Source of the DNA: JAEXNA01 sp037189585 | GTDB lineage: Bacteria > Vulcanimicrobiota > Xenobia > Xenobiales > JADMJV01 | DNA length: 64,000 bases | Direction of reading: 5' to 3' | Assembly (NCBI GenBank): GCA_037189585.1 | Contig: JBBCJA010000006.1 | Location: forward strand, 1 to 64,000 | Shown: in pieces, positions 50,084 through 58,951 of the stretch | How the letters are laid out: each line of letters starts with the position of its first letter | How positions within the stretch are numbered: position 1 is the stretch's first letter | The notes under the pieces: model-generated | What the model was told of the DNA's origin: nothing | Database searches by the model: none | What the model saw: the letters and a program-made list of their open reading frames with translations, nothing else | Translations under genes and position numbers: made by a program

Positions 50084-51694
50084 GTGCCCGCCTTCGAATC
50101 CAAGCTCAACGTCCGCGACGCGACCTATGTGTCCAATCAGCGCGCGATGTTAGCTCTCCTGGACGAGCTCGAGGAGCGCTTGGCAACGGTTCGAGCCGGT
50201 GGCGGCCCCAAAGCTTCCCAGCGGCATCAAGGGCGAGGCAAACTGCTTCCACGGGAACGCCTGGCGCTACTGCTCGACCCGGGCTCCCCTTTCCTCGAAC
50301 TGTCGGCACTGGCCGCTTACGGCGTGTACGACGATGAGTCGCCGGGAGCGTCGCAGATCAACGGCATTGGTTGGGTCTCGGGCCGGGAGTGCATGGTCAG
50401 TGTCAGCGACCCCACGGTCAAAGGAGGAGCCATCTATCCTTTAACCGTGCGCAAGCTTCTACGAGCTCAGGAGATCGCCGAGGAGAATCGTCTTCCCACC
50501 ATCATGCTGGTGGAGTCGGCCGGAGCCAACCTGGCCCATCAAGCCGAATTCTTCGCCCAGCACGGGGGGCGCGTCTTCGCCAACCAGGCACGCATGTCGG
50601 CCTTGGGGCTAACTCAACTAGCCCTGGTCTTTGGTAGCTCCACCGCGGGCGGAGCTTACATGCCGGGGATGAGCGACCTGTCGGTGATGGTCAAGGAGCA
50701 AGCCAAAGTGTTCCTCGGCGGTCCTCCCCTAGTCAAGATGGCTACCGGGGAGGAAGTGGACGACGAGACCCTGGGCGGCGCCTTGATGCACAGCACCGTC
50801 TCGGGTGTGAGCGATTTTTTAGCCGCCGACGACGCCGACGCCATCCGCATCGGACGAGAGCTGATAGCCCGACTCCCCTTCACGAAACCGCTGGCCGGGC
50901 GACGACGCGCCCCCCTGGCTCCCCGTTACGAGGTAGAAGAGCTACTCGGAGTCATCCCTTCGGATCCTCGCCGACCCTTCGACATTCGTGAGGTCATGGC
51001 GCGCCTTCTCGACGACTCGGAGTGGCTGGAGTTCAAGCCGGACTACGGCACCACCCTGGTCACCGCCTGGGGTCACCTGGATGGATATCCTCTGGGAGTG
51101 ATCGCCAACAACGGCGTCTTGTTCTCCGAGTCGGCCCAGAAGGCGGCTCACTTCATCGAGCTATGCAACCAATCCCGGACGCCGCTGCTCTACCTGCAAA
51201 ACATCACCGGATTTATGGTGGGAAGCGAGTATGAACGGGGTGGGATCGTCAAACACGGTTCGCAGATGGTCAAAGCCGTGGCCACCTCCACCGTGCCCCA
51301 GTTCACCGTCATCGTTGGCGGATCGTACGGCGCGGGCAACTACGGGATGTGCGGGCGGGCCTATGATCCGCGCTTTCTCTTCACCTGGCCCAACTCTCGC
51401 ATCGCCGTCATGGGTGGGGAACAGGCGGCTGGAGTTCTGGCTCTAGTCGCCGAGGAGCAAGCTCGGGCTCGCGGTTTGGAGCCGGACACGGAAAAGATCG
51501 CCAAGCAGCGCTCGGGGCTCCTAGCGAAGTTCGAGGATGAATCTTCCCCTTACTATGCCACCGCACGCCTTTGGGACGACGGTATCCTCGACCCTCGCCA
51601 CACCCGGGCGGCTCTTGCCGTGGCCCTCTCGGTGGCTCACAACGTAGACTTCGTCTCCTCCGGCGTCCCCGCCCACGGAGTCTTTCGCTTCTGA
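50084..51694 (+). CDS. Methylcrotonyl-CoA carboxylase, carboxyltransferase (beta) subunit
   Basis: 536 residues, GTG at 50084, 4 nt after the VOC gene. It transfers CO2 from carboxybiotin to 3-methylcrotonyl-CoA in leucine breakdown. The crotonase-like acyl-CoA sites are present: GAYMPGMSDLSVMVKEQAKV, LYLQNITGFMVG and VIVGGSYGAGNYGMCGRAYD, then FTWPNSRIAVMGGEQAAGVL. The last two motifs are diagnostic of the MCC beta / LiuB group and not propionyl-CoA carboxylase. Its partner alpha subunit is at 55182. The two are separated by three unrelated genes. Confidence 0.92.
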   Translation: MPAFESKLNVRDATYVSNQRAMLALLDELEERLATVRAGGGPKASQRHQGRGKLLPRERLALLLDPGSPFLELSALAAYGVYDDESPGASQINGIGWVSGRECMVSVSDPTVKGGAIYPLTVRKLLRAQEIAEENRLPTIMLVESAGANLAHQAEFFAQHGGRVFANQARMSALGLTQLALVFGSSTAGGAYMPGMSDLSVMVKEQAKVFLGGPPLVKMATGEEVDDETLGGALMHSTVSGVSDFLAADDADAIRIGRELIARLPFTKPLAGRRRAPLAPRYEVEELLGVIPSDPRRPFDIREVMARLLDDSEWLEFKPDYGTTLVTAWGHLDGYPLGVIANNGVLFSESAQKAAHFIELCNQSRTPLLYLQNITGFMVGSEYERGGIVKHGSQMVKAVATSTVPQFTVIVGGSYGAGNYGMCGRAYDPRFLFTWPNSRIAVMGGEQAAGVLALVAEEQARARGLEPDTEKIAKQRSGLLAKFEDESSPYYATARLWDDGILDPRHTRAALAVALSVAHNVDFVSSGVPAHGVFRF

Positions 51695-51917
51695 CGAGTT
51701 CAAAGCATCGAGTCCGACTGCAAGACTGTCGTCTCCCGCCAATTGTGAACGAGATGTTAACTTCCCACCGTCTATCTGTCCCGAGTTTTCAGTCGAGCGA
51801 GGATTCTTAAAATATAGCCGTTCCAGGTTAAACTTGAGAAAACTGCGAGACACCGGCTTTCTCCTCGTGGCAAACTCCAATCAAGCTAAAGACAAGAGAT
51901 TGGAGATAGACAAAACG

Positions 51918-53234
51918 ATGAACGTCGATACCAGCACTTCCAGAGACACCCTCAATCGCGTCAAGACGGGCGGAACCAACAACACCGCCACGGCCAATAC
52001 CGCCAAAGACGCGAAGCCGGCGGGTGACTCCGCCGCCACACCTCAGGCCCAGGCCGGCGATTCCGTGCAGGTCTCCAAGGAAGCCCAGGGCGGGCAGCAA
52101 GCCGCTCCCAATCCCTACGAAGGCGTCGCCGATGGATTTAGCACCGTCACGGTTGACCCCTGGAAGAAAGGCAAGAACGATACCGTCGAAGGGATGCTAC
52201 GCAACCAGGGTTACTCGCTCCAAGACATCTACAATAAGGACAAGGATGGAAAGACCCTCATCGATCACGTGGCCCAAGCCAACAACCTGAGGAATCCTAA
52301 TCTCATTCGCGATGGAGCCGAGTTGCGTATCCCTAGCCGCGCTAATTCCGAGTCGCTCTCGAGCATGGATCTCCAAAACGGAGAGTCGCAAAAGTCGGAA
52401 GTGAGCAGCGAGCAGGCTGGAGTCACCACCGAGTCCGAGATGAGCAAGGACAAAGACGGCAACAGTACGCTTGACGTCAAGGTCAACAACGACAATTCTA
52501 AAGATGCGGGCCTTTCCACCGAAACCAAAGTTGGCGAGGGTGGACGTATCGACACCAACTCTACCGGTACGGACAAAGGCGTCGAGACCAACACGGTAGC
52601 GATGAACAAGAATGGGTCGGCCGTCACTCAAGAGCGTATCGACGCCACTGCGGACGGGACTGACGTCAAAATCAAAGACATCGACCGGACCGGCGACAAT
52701 CTTCACGGAACCGCTGACGCCAACAGCGTCCAGGTGACGAATCCCGGAACCGGAAACTCTGGCGACGTGACCTCCAAGGTCGATATCTCCGAGCGCTCCA
52801 CCGACGGATTCCTGGAAAACATGGGACGCGATGTGGCGGAATTCTTTGGCTACAAGGGTCAAGAGAGCGGCTCGGCCAGCTTCGAGGGAGCTGGTGAAAT
52901 CAACATCAACCGTGGGAAAGAGGGTGAGACCTCGGTCAGCAGCACCACCAACGGGAAAACGGAAGAACTCCTTCGCACCGCCGGAGATACCGACGACACG
53001 CTCCTCGAGCGCGCCGGTGAGTGGGGCGACGAGCGGATTCAAGATGTGGTCGACGTAACCAAAGCCGGAGTCAAGATCGCCGGACAAGTCGCGACTCAAG
53101 TCGGAGAGACCGTGTCCAACGGAATCGATACGGCCGGCCACTACGCCGGGAAGGCCGCCGGCGCTGTGGGAGATGTCGCCGAAGCCGGCTGGAACAAGGT
53201 CACCGGCGCCTGGAACAGCCTGTTCGGCAACTAG
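51918..53234 (+). CDS. LysM-domain protein with a long disordered region and a helical C-terminus
   Basis: 438 residues from ATG 51918 (MNVDTSTSRDTLNRVKTGGT); the open frame from TTG 51834 is longer, but GGAG lies 13 nt before the ATG. Residues 1-75 are disordered. Residues 80-140 form a LysM fold (TVEGMLRNQGYSLQDIYNKD ... NPNLIRDGAELRIPSR), which binds peptidoglycan-type glycans. Residues 150-360 are Asn/Asp/Thr/Gly-rich and highly repetitive. The last 70 residues are helical with AGxxA/GxxxG spacing (GIDTAGHYAGKAAGAVGDVA). There is no signal peptide, so export would need another route. A 223-nt gap upstream has A/T-rich boxes near 51800. Confidence 0.75.
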   Translation: MNVDTSTSRDTLNRVKTGGTNNTATANTAKDAKPAGDSAATPQAQAGDSVQVSKEAQGGQQAAPNPYEGVADGFSTVTVDPWKKGKNDTVEGMLRNQGYSLQDIYNKDKDGKTLIDHVAQANNLRNPNLIRDGAELRIPSRANSESLSSMDLQNGESQKSEVSSEQAGVTTESEMSKDKDGNSTLDVKVNNDNSKDAGLSTETKVGEGGRIDTNSTGTDKGVETNTVAMNKNGSAVTQERIDATADGTDVKIKDIDRTGDNLHGTADANSVQVTNPGTGNSGDVTSKVDISERSTDGFLENMGRDVAEFFGYKGQESGSASFEGAGEININRGKEGETSVSSTTNGKTEELLRTAGDTDDTLLERAGEWGDERIQDVVDVTKAGVKIAGQVATQVGETVSNGIDTAGHYAGKAAGAVGDVAEAGWNKVTGAWNSLFGN

Positions 53235-53256
53235 TTGGAGCCCTCGGAGCGTTGAC

Positions 53257-53287
53257 GGCAAGGCTCGGTCATGGACCGGGCCTTGCC
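53257..53287 (+). terminator. 14-bp hairpin after the LysM gene
   Basis: Arms 53257-53270 and 53274-53287 pair with one wobble around a 3-nt loop. There is no U-tract, so it may be a weak terminator or a processing/attenuation structure between the LysM gene and the two small genes after it. Confidence 0.55.
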
Positions 53288-53330
53288 CGCGTCGGCGGGA
53301 ACCTCTCGACGAATCGGGAATCGAAACGTT

Positions 53331-53435
53331 ATGGAAGACCACTCACAGGATACCGATGAAACCCTGGCGCGACTGGAAAAATTTCTCACCGCGTTCGTGA
53401 CCGAAGTTCTAGGTATGGAGATGAATTCACCGTGA
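53331..53435 (+). CDS. 34-residue acidic helical ORF
   Basis: ATG at 53331, stop TGA at 53433-53435 overlapping the next gene's GTG start (GTGA). The product (MEDHSQDTDETLARLEKFL ...) is acidic and helical. No ribosome-binding site is obvious. The tight overlap and the absence of internal stops support it, but a product this short could be chance. It fits the pattern of small helical partners beside low-complexity proteins. Confidence 0.45.
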   Translation: MEDHSQDTDETLARLEKFLTAFVTEVLGMEMNSP

Positions 53436-53941
53436 TCTGCCTGGCTTGCGGACAGAGACTGCACGGACAGGAATCTCAGGAGTGCTCGGAGTGCGGTGAG
53501 GTTTATTCGCCTGTCCCTGGAATTTTCGGTGTTAACCATCCCAGCCAGCTGCTCGATGCCTTGGGTAAGTTCCGCCTGGGACAGCTTTCTTTGCCCCTAC
53601 TCAAAGAGCGTTTCTTCGCCCTGGAAGAGGTGTGGGAGTCGTTTATGGCGCGCTGGGACCTCAACGAGCAAACCGTTTCTCAGGCGCTCGATATCCGACG
53701 CGAACTTCGAAGCGTGTACGGCAAGGAGCTCGACAAGCTTGAAGACGCCGTGGAGCACTTCAACCAAGCTCTCGACCTCGTGGAGACGCTCGAAGGAGTC
53801 GACTCCACGCAGCTTGATCGACTGGAAGAAGAGCTATATCTTTTCACCCGCGGAGCTTGTTCGGCCTGTGCCGAGCTTTTCCACAAGCTAGACACTCGTC
53901 ACGGAGACCTGCAATCGCTTCTATCGGCGCTGGGGCCGTAG
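53432..53941 (+). CDS. Zinc-ribbon protein with a helical domain
   Basis: 169 residues, GTG start at 53432. It opens with CLACG and CSECG (residues 3-26), a four-cysteine zinc ribbon. After VYSPVPGIFGV comes an all-helical, acidic domain of 130 residues (LGKFRLGQLSLPLLKERF ... YGKELDKLEDAVEHFNQALD). A further C-x-x-C (CSACAEL) sits near residue 148. The ribbon spacing resembles the C-terminal ribbon of the first protein in the window. It is grouped with the LysM and 34-residue genes. Function unknown. Confidence 0.75.
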   Translation: MICLACGQRLHGQESQECSECGEVYSPVPGIFGVNHPSQLLDALGKFRLGQLSLPLLKERFFALEEVWESFMARWDLNEQTVSQALDIRRELRSVYGKELDKLEDAVEHFNQALDLVETLEGVDSTQLDRLEEELYLFTRGACSACAELFHKLDTRHGDLQSLLSALGP

Positions 53942-54033
53942 GAAGTTACGGTTTAACCCTCCAGTCCACTCGAAGACCAGGACTTCACTCCCCCTGGACA
54001 AACCTTGTTGGAGACGCCAAAGGAGAGTTTGCC

Positions 54034-55185
54034 TTGAACACCTTAACCCCCGAGCACGAGCAATTTCGCGCCATGGTCCGGCGCTTCGTCAAAGACGAGA
54101 TCGCGCCTCACGTGGAGGAGTGGGAAGCGGCCAAACAGTTCCCCGCCCACGAGCTTTTCCCCAAGATGGGAGAGCTTGGGATGCTCGGCCCCTCCTATTC
54201 GGAAGAGTACGGGGGAGTGGGAGGGGACTATCTCTTCCACGTGATCTTAGCCGACGAGCTCGGCTCCTGTGGATGTATGGGCGTTCCCATGGCCACGCTG
54301 GTGCAGACCGACATCGCCGTCTCGGGTCTGGCCCAGTACGGCTCCCACGAGCTCAAGGAGAAGTTCCTGGCTCCGGCCATTGCCGGCCGGATGGTGGGAG
54401 CGTTGGGGGTGAGCGAGCCCGACATCGGGTCGGACGTGGCCAGTCTCTCTACCCGCGCGGTGGTCGATGGGGACGATTATGTGATCAGTGGGAGCAAGAT
54501 GTGGATCACCAACGGAGTGCAGGCCGACTTCGTGGTCACGCTGTGCCGCACATCCGAGGAAGGGGGCTATCGCGGCATGTCCCTCATCGTGGTGCCCACC
54601 GCGAACGAGGGATTCTCTGTCGGCAAGAAGCTCGAAAAGATGGGCAACCACAGCTCCGACACCGGTCTGTTGGTCTACGACAAAGTGCGCGTCCCCCGCT
54701 CCCACTGCGTGGGACAGGAGGGCAAAGGCTTCTACTACCAGATGGAGCAGTTCCAAAAGGAGCGGCTACTCGGCTCGATGCTGGGCGTCTCTTTAGGTGA
54801 CGACGCGGTGCGCCGGACCATCGAGTACTGCCGCGACCGCCAGCTCTTCGGCCAACGACTGTTGGACAAACAGTGGATCTACTTCCACCTGGCCGAGCTG
54901 CGCACGGAGCTTACCATCCTGCGGCAGTTCATCTATCACTGCACCGAACGGTTGATGGCGGGCGTCGACATCACTCGCGAGATCTCGATGGCCAAGTTGA
55001 AGGCGGGTCGCCTGGTCCGCCAGGTCACCGACACCTGTGTGCAGTTCCACGGCGGAATGGGCTACGCCGAGGAGTATCCCCTGGCCCGCTACTATCGCGA
55101 CGCGCGACTTCTCTCCATCGGGGCCGGCGCCGATGAGGTGATGCTGGAGATCATCGCCAAGCTCGAAGGCTTCGGACCGGCGTGA
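54034..55185 (+). CDS. Acyl-CoA dehydrogenase, probably isovaleryl-CoA type
   Basis: 383 residues from TTG 54034 (AAGGAGAG 7 nt upstream); the open frame extends to 53857 but only overlaps the upstream gene. This flavoenzyme oxidises acyl-CoA to enoyl-CoA. The family marks are ALGVSEPDIGSDVASLST, GSKMWITNGVQADFVVT, KMGNHSSDTGLLVYDKVRVP, RQLFGQRLLDKQW, QFHGGMGYAEEYPLARYYRD and AGADEVM. Position next to the MCC alpha gene (GTGA overlap) makes isovaleryl-CoA, the step before MCC, the likely substrate. Confidence 0.9.
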   Translation: MNTLTPEHEQFRAMVRRFVKDEIAPHVEEWEAAKQFPAHELFPKMGELGMLGPSYSEEYGGVGGDYLFHVILADELGSCGCMGVPMATLVQTDIAVSGLAQYGSHELKEKFLAPAIAGRMVGALGVSEPDIGSDVASLSTRAVVDGDDYVISGSKMWITNGVQADFVVTLCRTSEEGGYRGMSLIVVPTANEGFSVGKKLEKMGNHSSDTGLLVYDKVRVPRSHCVGQEGKGFYYQMEQFQKERLLGSMLGVSLGDDAVRRTIEYCRDRQLFGQRLLDKQWIYFHLAELRTELTILRQFIYHCTERLMAGVDITREISMAKLKAGRLVRQVTDTCVQFHGGMGYAEEYPLARYYRDARLLSIGAGADEVMLEIIAKLEGFGPA

Positions 55186-57065
55186 AATCTGAGCGCTCCC
55201 ATCTCGGGCTTCGAAAGCTTTTGATCGCCAACCGAGGCGAGGTGGCGGTGCGCATCATGGCGACCGCTCGGCGGATGGGTCTTTCCAGCGTGGCGGTCTA
55301 CTCCGAGGCCGACCGGGACGCCTTGCACGTTCGCTTGGCCGACCAGGCGGTGTTGCTGGGGCCCGCTCCTGCTTCCGAGTCGTATCTTAAGGTCGAGGCC
55401 ATCCTCGAAGCGGCCGAGCGAACCGGTGCCGACTCCGTCCATCCGGGCTACGGATTCCTGGCCGAAAGTTCCGACTTTGCCCGTCGGGTGCGAGAGACGG
55501 GACTCAACTTCGTAGGTCCCACTCCCGAAGTGATCGCCTCCATGGGCTCCAAGGTGGCCGCGCGCGAGCTGTGTCGTCTCACGGGTGTGCCGACGGTTCC
55601 CGGCTCCGGAGCCGGAAATGATGGTGAGCTCTTGGAGTGGGCCGAGCAGTTCGGCTACCCCGTGATGCTCAAGGCTTCCGCTGGAGGAGGCGGCAAGGGG
55701 ATGCGGCGACTCGAGAGCCGAACCACGCTGGAGAGCGCTCTCCCCTCGGCGCGGCGCGAGGCCGAGAAAGCGTTCGGCAGCGGAGAGCTGTATCTCGAGC
55801 GCGCTCTGGTCCAACCGCGCCACCTGGAGGTTCAGGTGGTGGGCGACCATCATGGGCAGATTCTCCACCTGGGGGTACGGGAGTGCTCGTTGCAGCGCCG
55901 CCATCAAAAGCTCATCGAGGAATCTCCTCCCGCCAACGTTTCTCCCACCATGCTGCAAGGGCTCACTCAGTCGGCCTTGCGCCTGGCCCGCGAGGTGAAG
56001 TACACCAGCCTGGGCACAGTGGAGTACCTGGTCTCCGGCGACGAGTACTATTTTTTAGAGATGAACACGCGCCTTCAGGTGGAGCATCCGGTCACCGAAG
56101 CCGTGACCGGACTCGACCTGGTGGAGCTTCAGTTGGGAATCGCCGAGGGGCGACCCTTGCCCTTTCGCCAAGAGCAGGTCCCCTGCCGAGGTCACGCCAT
56201 CGAGGCTCGCGTCACTTGCGAGGATCCTTACAACGGCTTCCTTCCCGCCACCGGACCGGTACTTCTCTGGAGGCCCTGTTCGAACGCCCGAGTGGATGCA
56301 GGGTTAGAGACCGGCGGTGAGGTCGGTCCCCACTACGACAGCATGGTGGCCAAGGTCGTCTCCTGGGCCGAGGACCGCCCGAGCGCCCTGCGCCGGCTGG
56401 CTCTATCTCTACAGTCCACCGTACTTCTCGGGCTGCCCCACAACATCGACTTTCTACGCTCACTGCTGGCTCATCCCGAGGTCGTCTCTGGACGGCAGCA
56501 CACCGAACTAGTGGAGAGTCTGGAGCTGTCTCGCCCCGAGGTCTCCGACTACCAGCGACTCGCCGTCGTCGCTTCACAGGCGGAGCCTCCAAGCTCACCT
56601 CATCCCCTGCCCACATTTCCCGTGGAATATCGCTTCGAGGATGGTAGGCACGTGCAAGTGCGGGATGGGCGATACCAGACCGACGATCGATTCTATCAAG
56701 TCCGCGTCAGTCGCGCGGGATTAGAGGTCGACGGCTTACGCCAATCCTGCGAAGTGGCCGGCCACCTCGACCGCTGGTGGGTCCACACCCCCGAGGGCAC
56801 CGCGAGCCTGACCCTGCTTCCGCGTCATCCGGTCCCTCAGGCCTCGAATCCACAGGGCTCATTGAAAGCCCCCATGCCCGGGAGCGTGGTCGAGGTCATG
56901 GTGAAAGTCGGACAACAGGTGGAATCAGGCCAGCCCCTGCTGAAGTTGGAAGCGATGAAGATGGAGCATCTCATCTGCGCGCCTGCCTCGGGCACCGTGA
57001 CCGCGCTTCCTTTCTCCGTCGGCGACCAGGTCGAGGTCGGGTGCCCTTTACTGGAAATGAGCTAG
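55182..57065 (+). CDS. Methylcrotonyl-CoA carboxylase, biotin-carboxylase/biotin-carrier (alpha) subunit
   Basis: 627 residues, GTG start overlapping the dehydrogenase by 4 nt. The N-terminal biotin carboxylase domain has KLLIANRGEVAVRIM, the ATP-grasp loop ASAGGGGKGMRR (about 165), VRECSLQRRHQKLIEE and EMNTRLQVEHPVTEAVTG. A linker follows, and then the biotinyl carrier domain with the biotin lysine in LEAMKMEH (about 590). It carboxylates its own biotin for the beta subunit (50084). Propionyl- or acetyl-CoA carboxylase is the alternative, less likely given the neighbours. Confidence 0.93.
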   Translation: MKSERSHLGLRKLLIANRGEVAVRIMATARRMGLSSVAVYSEADRDALHVRLADQAVLLGPAPASESYLKVEAILEAAERTGADSVHPGYGFLAESSDFARRVRETGLNFVGPTPEVIASMGSKVAARELCRLTGVPTVPGSGAGNDGELLEWAEQFGYPVMLKASAGGGGKGMRRLESRTTLESALPSARREAEKAFGSGELYLERALVQPRHLEVQVVGDHHGQILHLGVRECSLQRRHQKLIEESPPANVSPTMLQGLTQSALRLAREVKYTSLGTVEYLVSGDEYYFLEMNTRLQVEHPVTEAVTGLDLVELQLGIAEGRPLPFRQEQVPCRGHAIEARVTCEDPYNGFLPATGPVLLWRPCSNARVDAGLETGGEVGPHYDSMVAKVVSWAEDRPSALRRLALSLQSTVLLGLPHNIDFLRSLLAHPEVVSGRQHTELVESLELSRPEVSDYQRLAVVASQAEPPSSPHPLPTFPVEYRFEDGRHVQVRDGRYQTDDRFYQVRVSRAGLEVDGLRQSCEVAGHLDRWWVHTPEGTASLTLLPRHPVPQASNPQGSLKAPMPGSVVEVMVKVGQQVESGQPLLKLEAMKMEHLICAPASGTVTALPFSVGDQVEVGCPLLEMS

Positions 57066-57449
57066 AGCTGTAGGGATGTCAGTTTTCCCAAAGTCCTCGC
57101 CCTTGTAAAGCAACCGCTCCCCAGAGTGCCGAGCCAACGCGTAAGAACAGCAATCCCCCATGTTCAGTTTGGCGGGGTGACGCCCTTTCCCATAACGACG
57201 ATAGGCCTCACGGGCTAACTCCGTTTGTGATGAAGTTAGACTCACCACCTCTATTTGAGCTGAGTGGATCAAGAGGTCCAGCTCTCGACCGCCGGCCGCT
57301 CCCTTTCTTGCTTCGACAACAATGGAGGTTTCAAGAAGCGTGACAGAACTCACCAAGCGCTTGGGATCGCCGGCTATGGCCAGGACCATCTTCTCTGCAT
57401 CCTCCTCTCCCAGCAAAATGGAGAGAAGAGCCGATGAATCAATCACCAT
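57048..57449 (-). CDS. vapC: PIN-domain ribonuclease toxin (VapC)
   Basis: 133 residues from ATG 57449 (MVIDSSALLSILLGEEDAEK). The PIN acidic residues are Asp4, Glu40 (VTLLETSIVV), the Asp in LNMGDCCSYALA and the Asp in LYKGEDFGKTDI. It cleaves RNA, often tRNA or rRNA, until bound by VapB. It overlaps vapB by 11 nt. Its stop overlaps the end of the convergent MCC alpha gene by 18 nt. Confidence 0.9.
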   Translation of the reverse strand: MVIDSSALLSILLGEEDAEKMVLAIAGDPKRLVSSVTLLETSIVVEARKGAAGGRELDLLIHSAQIEVVSLTSSQTELAREAYRRYGKGRHPAKLNMGDCCSYALARHSGERLLYKGEDFGKTDIPTALAHFQ

Positions 57450-57702
57450 GGCCAAAAGAGCCATTCTCATCGTACCCTAAGATCTCATCGGCGGGTCGAG
57501 AATCCAAATCCGGCAAACTGCTGCACCGCTTGGAGATCTCTCTCAATGTCTCCAAGAGATTGGGCGTCTGGCGCCGCCCAGAAAGCCGCTCAAGCCGCTC
57601 TTCCAAAGCTCGCGTCACTGCTTCGGTCAACGTTTCGCCAGTCTCCTTGGCCACCATTTTGGCCAGTTGCTCCGTCCGAGAATTCTTGATGTTGAGAGCC
57701 AT
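57439..57702 (-). CDS. vapB: VapB antitoxin
   Basis: 87 residues, ATG at 57702 with GGAAGGTG just upstream. The sequence MALNIKNSRTEQLAKMVAKE, then GETLTEAVTRALEERLERL, is the Rv0623-type/PSK antitoxin fold: a short DNA-binding N-terminus followed by helices. The C-terminal 35 residues, ending SFGHGD, would wrap around the toxin. It should also repress its own promoter. Confidence 0.88.
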   Translation of the reverse strand: MALNIKNSRTEQLAKMVAKETGETLTEAVTRALEERLERLSGRRQTPNLLETLREISKRCSSLPDLDSRPADEILGYDENGSFGHGD

Positions 57703-57736
57703 ACACCTTCCACCATATCATCCAGACTACACCATC

Positions 57737-57765
57737 AACCTAACTCGTTCATGGCTATCCGTCAA
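57737..57765 (-). promoter_or_regulatory. vapBC promoter
   Basis: On the minus strand TTGACG (57765-57760) is separated by exactly 17 nt from TAGGTT (57742-57737), which fits a sigma-70-type promoter. It lies 35 nt before the vapB ATG and its ribosome-binding site. Confidence 0.7.
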
Positions 57766-57800
57766 GGCTCTACCAAGTCGGTCTCATCGGCAGGTCGGGA

Positions 57801-57841
57801 CTGTGACGTTTTCTTGACGAACCTAGCCTAGAGTGGTCGAA
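57801..57841 (+). promoter_or_regulatory. Second copy of the TGAC-repeat / TAGAGT leaderless promoter
   Basis: CTGTGAC (57801-57807) and TCTTGAC (57812-57818) place TGAC 11 nt apart. A 10-nt gap leads to TAGAGT (57829-57834), and 7 nt later comes the ATG at 57842. Spacings match the promoter at 24337-24376 at the repeat (11) and gap (10), and differ by one at the start (7 against 6). The stretch between the two TGACs is also similar (GTTCTTT against GTTTTCT). Confidence 0.6.
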
Positions 57842-58915
57842 ATGAACGTAAACGCCACTAGAATCACCAATCACACCTTCATGGGTAAGGCACCGATCCG
57901 GCCCGCTCAGCCGATGAAGTCCCATGGAGACACGGGTGATTCCATAGCGGAGGCTTATCGCACCGAGATCACCCCGGTCGAAAAATTCACGAAGAACGAC
58001 TTTAGGTTCATGGTCCACGCCTTTAATCCGGTGATGCACAGAAGCTTCATTGAAGACGCCAAAAAGAATGGAACTTACGACCCGAAGAGGGGTGCCAATC
58101 TCTTGGACGAGCCGGAAAGGCTGAAAGAAAAAAGCATCGTCTCGGCCAGTATCATCGCCGCGGAGCAGCTGCCTACATTCGGTCGGCTTCTCTTCATCCT
58201 CGGATTCGACCCTCGCGATATTCTGGTGACCTCCCCCGGGGACGCATACGTCAATGGTAAGGAGAAAGAAATTTTAGCGAATCCTCCCGGACCCACTCTG
58301 ACTCCAAAACAACTATTGGCCATGACGAGTCCAGGAGACTACAATGAGGTGGCGCTGCGTGGTGAGCACCTGAAGATACAGGCCGTCGCCGTCAAGCACA
58401 TGGTTCTGCCCGACGGCAGAATAGATACGCCGGCGGATTCCGACCGTTTGCGGGCGATCGCCAAGCACAGGGGGCTTCCCATCTTAGAGTTGCAAGAACA
58501 AAGTGTGCTCGAAGAACAGCCGGTGCAGGTTGGGGTCGATAAGGAAGGCGTCATCAAAGGCGTCTCGCTGCAGCACAACGGGATCGGCTATTCTCTCAGC
58601 GACTTCTGGGCACAGCGTTACTTTCATAACAGCGCTTCCCGTGACTGGGAAGATATCTCTGAGCCCGAGTACCAAGGAATCAGGCCACTTCTCGAGTCCG
58701 CCCTCGAGGGCCAAGAGGGAGGACTCGATTTCTTGCAGACCATCGATGCCGTGATGCAGCGCAGGTTCAGCTCGGGTCAGTCCAATGACGTGGACTCAGA
58801 TGCCGAGCCAGTCGCGAGGGTCGGGAATACTCATTTTCAGAAGCCGGTAGCCATTCCTGACACTGCTTCCAAGTTGGTGAGGGGTGTTCTGAACAGAGAA
58901 CGACCGGCTGCCTGA
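57842..58915 (+). CDS. Unrecognised 357-aa protein behind a leaderless promoter
   Basis: ATG at 57842 (MNVNATRITNHTFMGKAPIR), fixed by the promoter 7 nt upstream; a GTG three codons earlier is possible. Residues 1-50 are disordered. The core (FRFMVHAFNPVMHRSFIEDA, LPTFGRLLFILGFDPRDILV, LREIAKHRG-like segment, IGYSLSDFWAQRYFHNS) is mixed alpha/beta without a recognised active site. There is no signal peptide. Its promoter is shared with 24377, which is also unknown. It has slightly more A/T-rich codons than its neighbours, which hints at transfer. Confidence 0.7.
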   Translation: MNVNATRITNHTFMGKAPIRPAQPMKSHGDTGDSIAEAYRTEITPVEKFTKNDFRFMVHAFNPVMHRSFIEDAKKNGTYDPKRGANLLDEPERLKEKSIVSASIIAAEQLPTFGRLLFILGFDPRDILVTSPGDAYVNGKEKEILANPPGPTLTPKQLLAMTSPGDYNEVALRGEHLKIQAVAVKHMVLPDGRIDTPADSDRLRAIAKHRGLPILELQEQSVLEEQPVQVGVDKEGVIKGVSLQHNGIGYSLSDFWAQRYFHNSASRDWEDISEPEYQGIRPLLESALEGQEGGLDFLQTIDAVMQRRFSSGQSNDVDSDAEPVARVGNTHFQKPVAIPDTASKLVRGVLNRERPAA

Positions 58916-58951
58916 AGCCTCGAAAATCAAGAATAGGTCTCCAGCAGGTTC

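Noticed and set aside
53857..54033. Extended N-terminus of the acyl-CoA dehydrogenase
   Set aside because: The extra 59 residues overlap the zinc-ribbon gene and lack family similarity; TTG 54034 has a strong ribosome-binding site.
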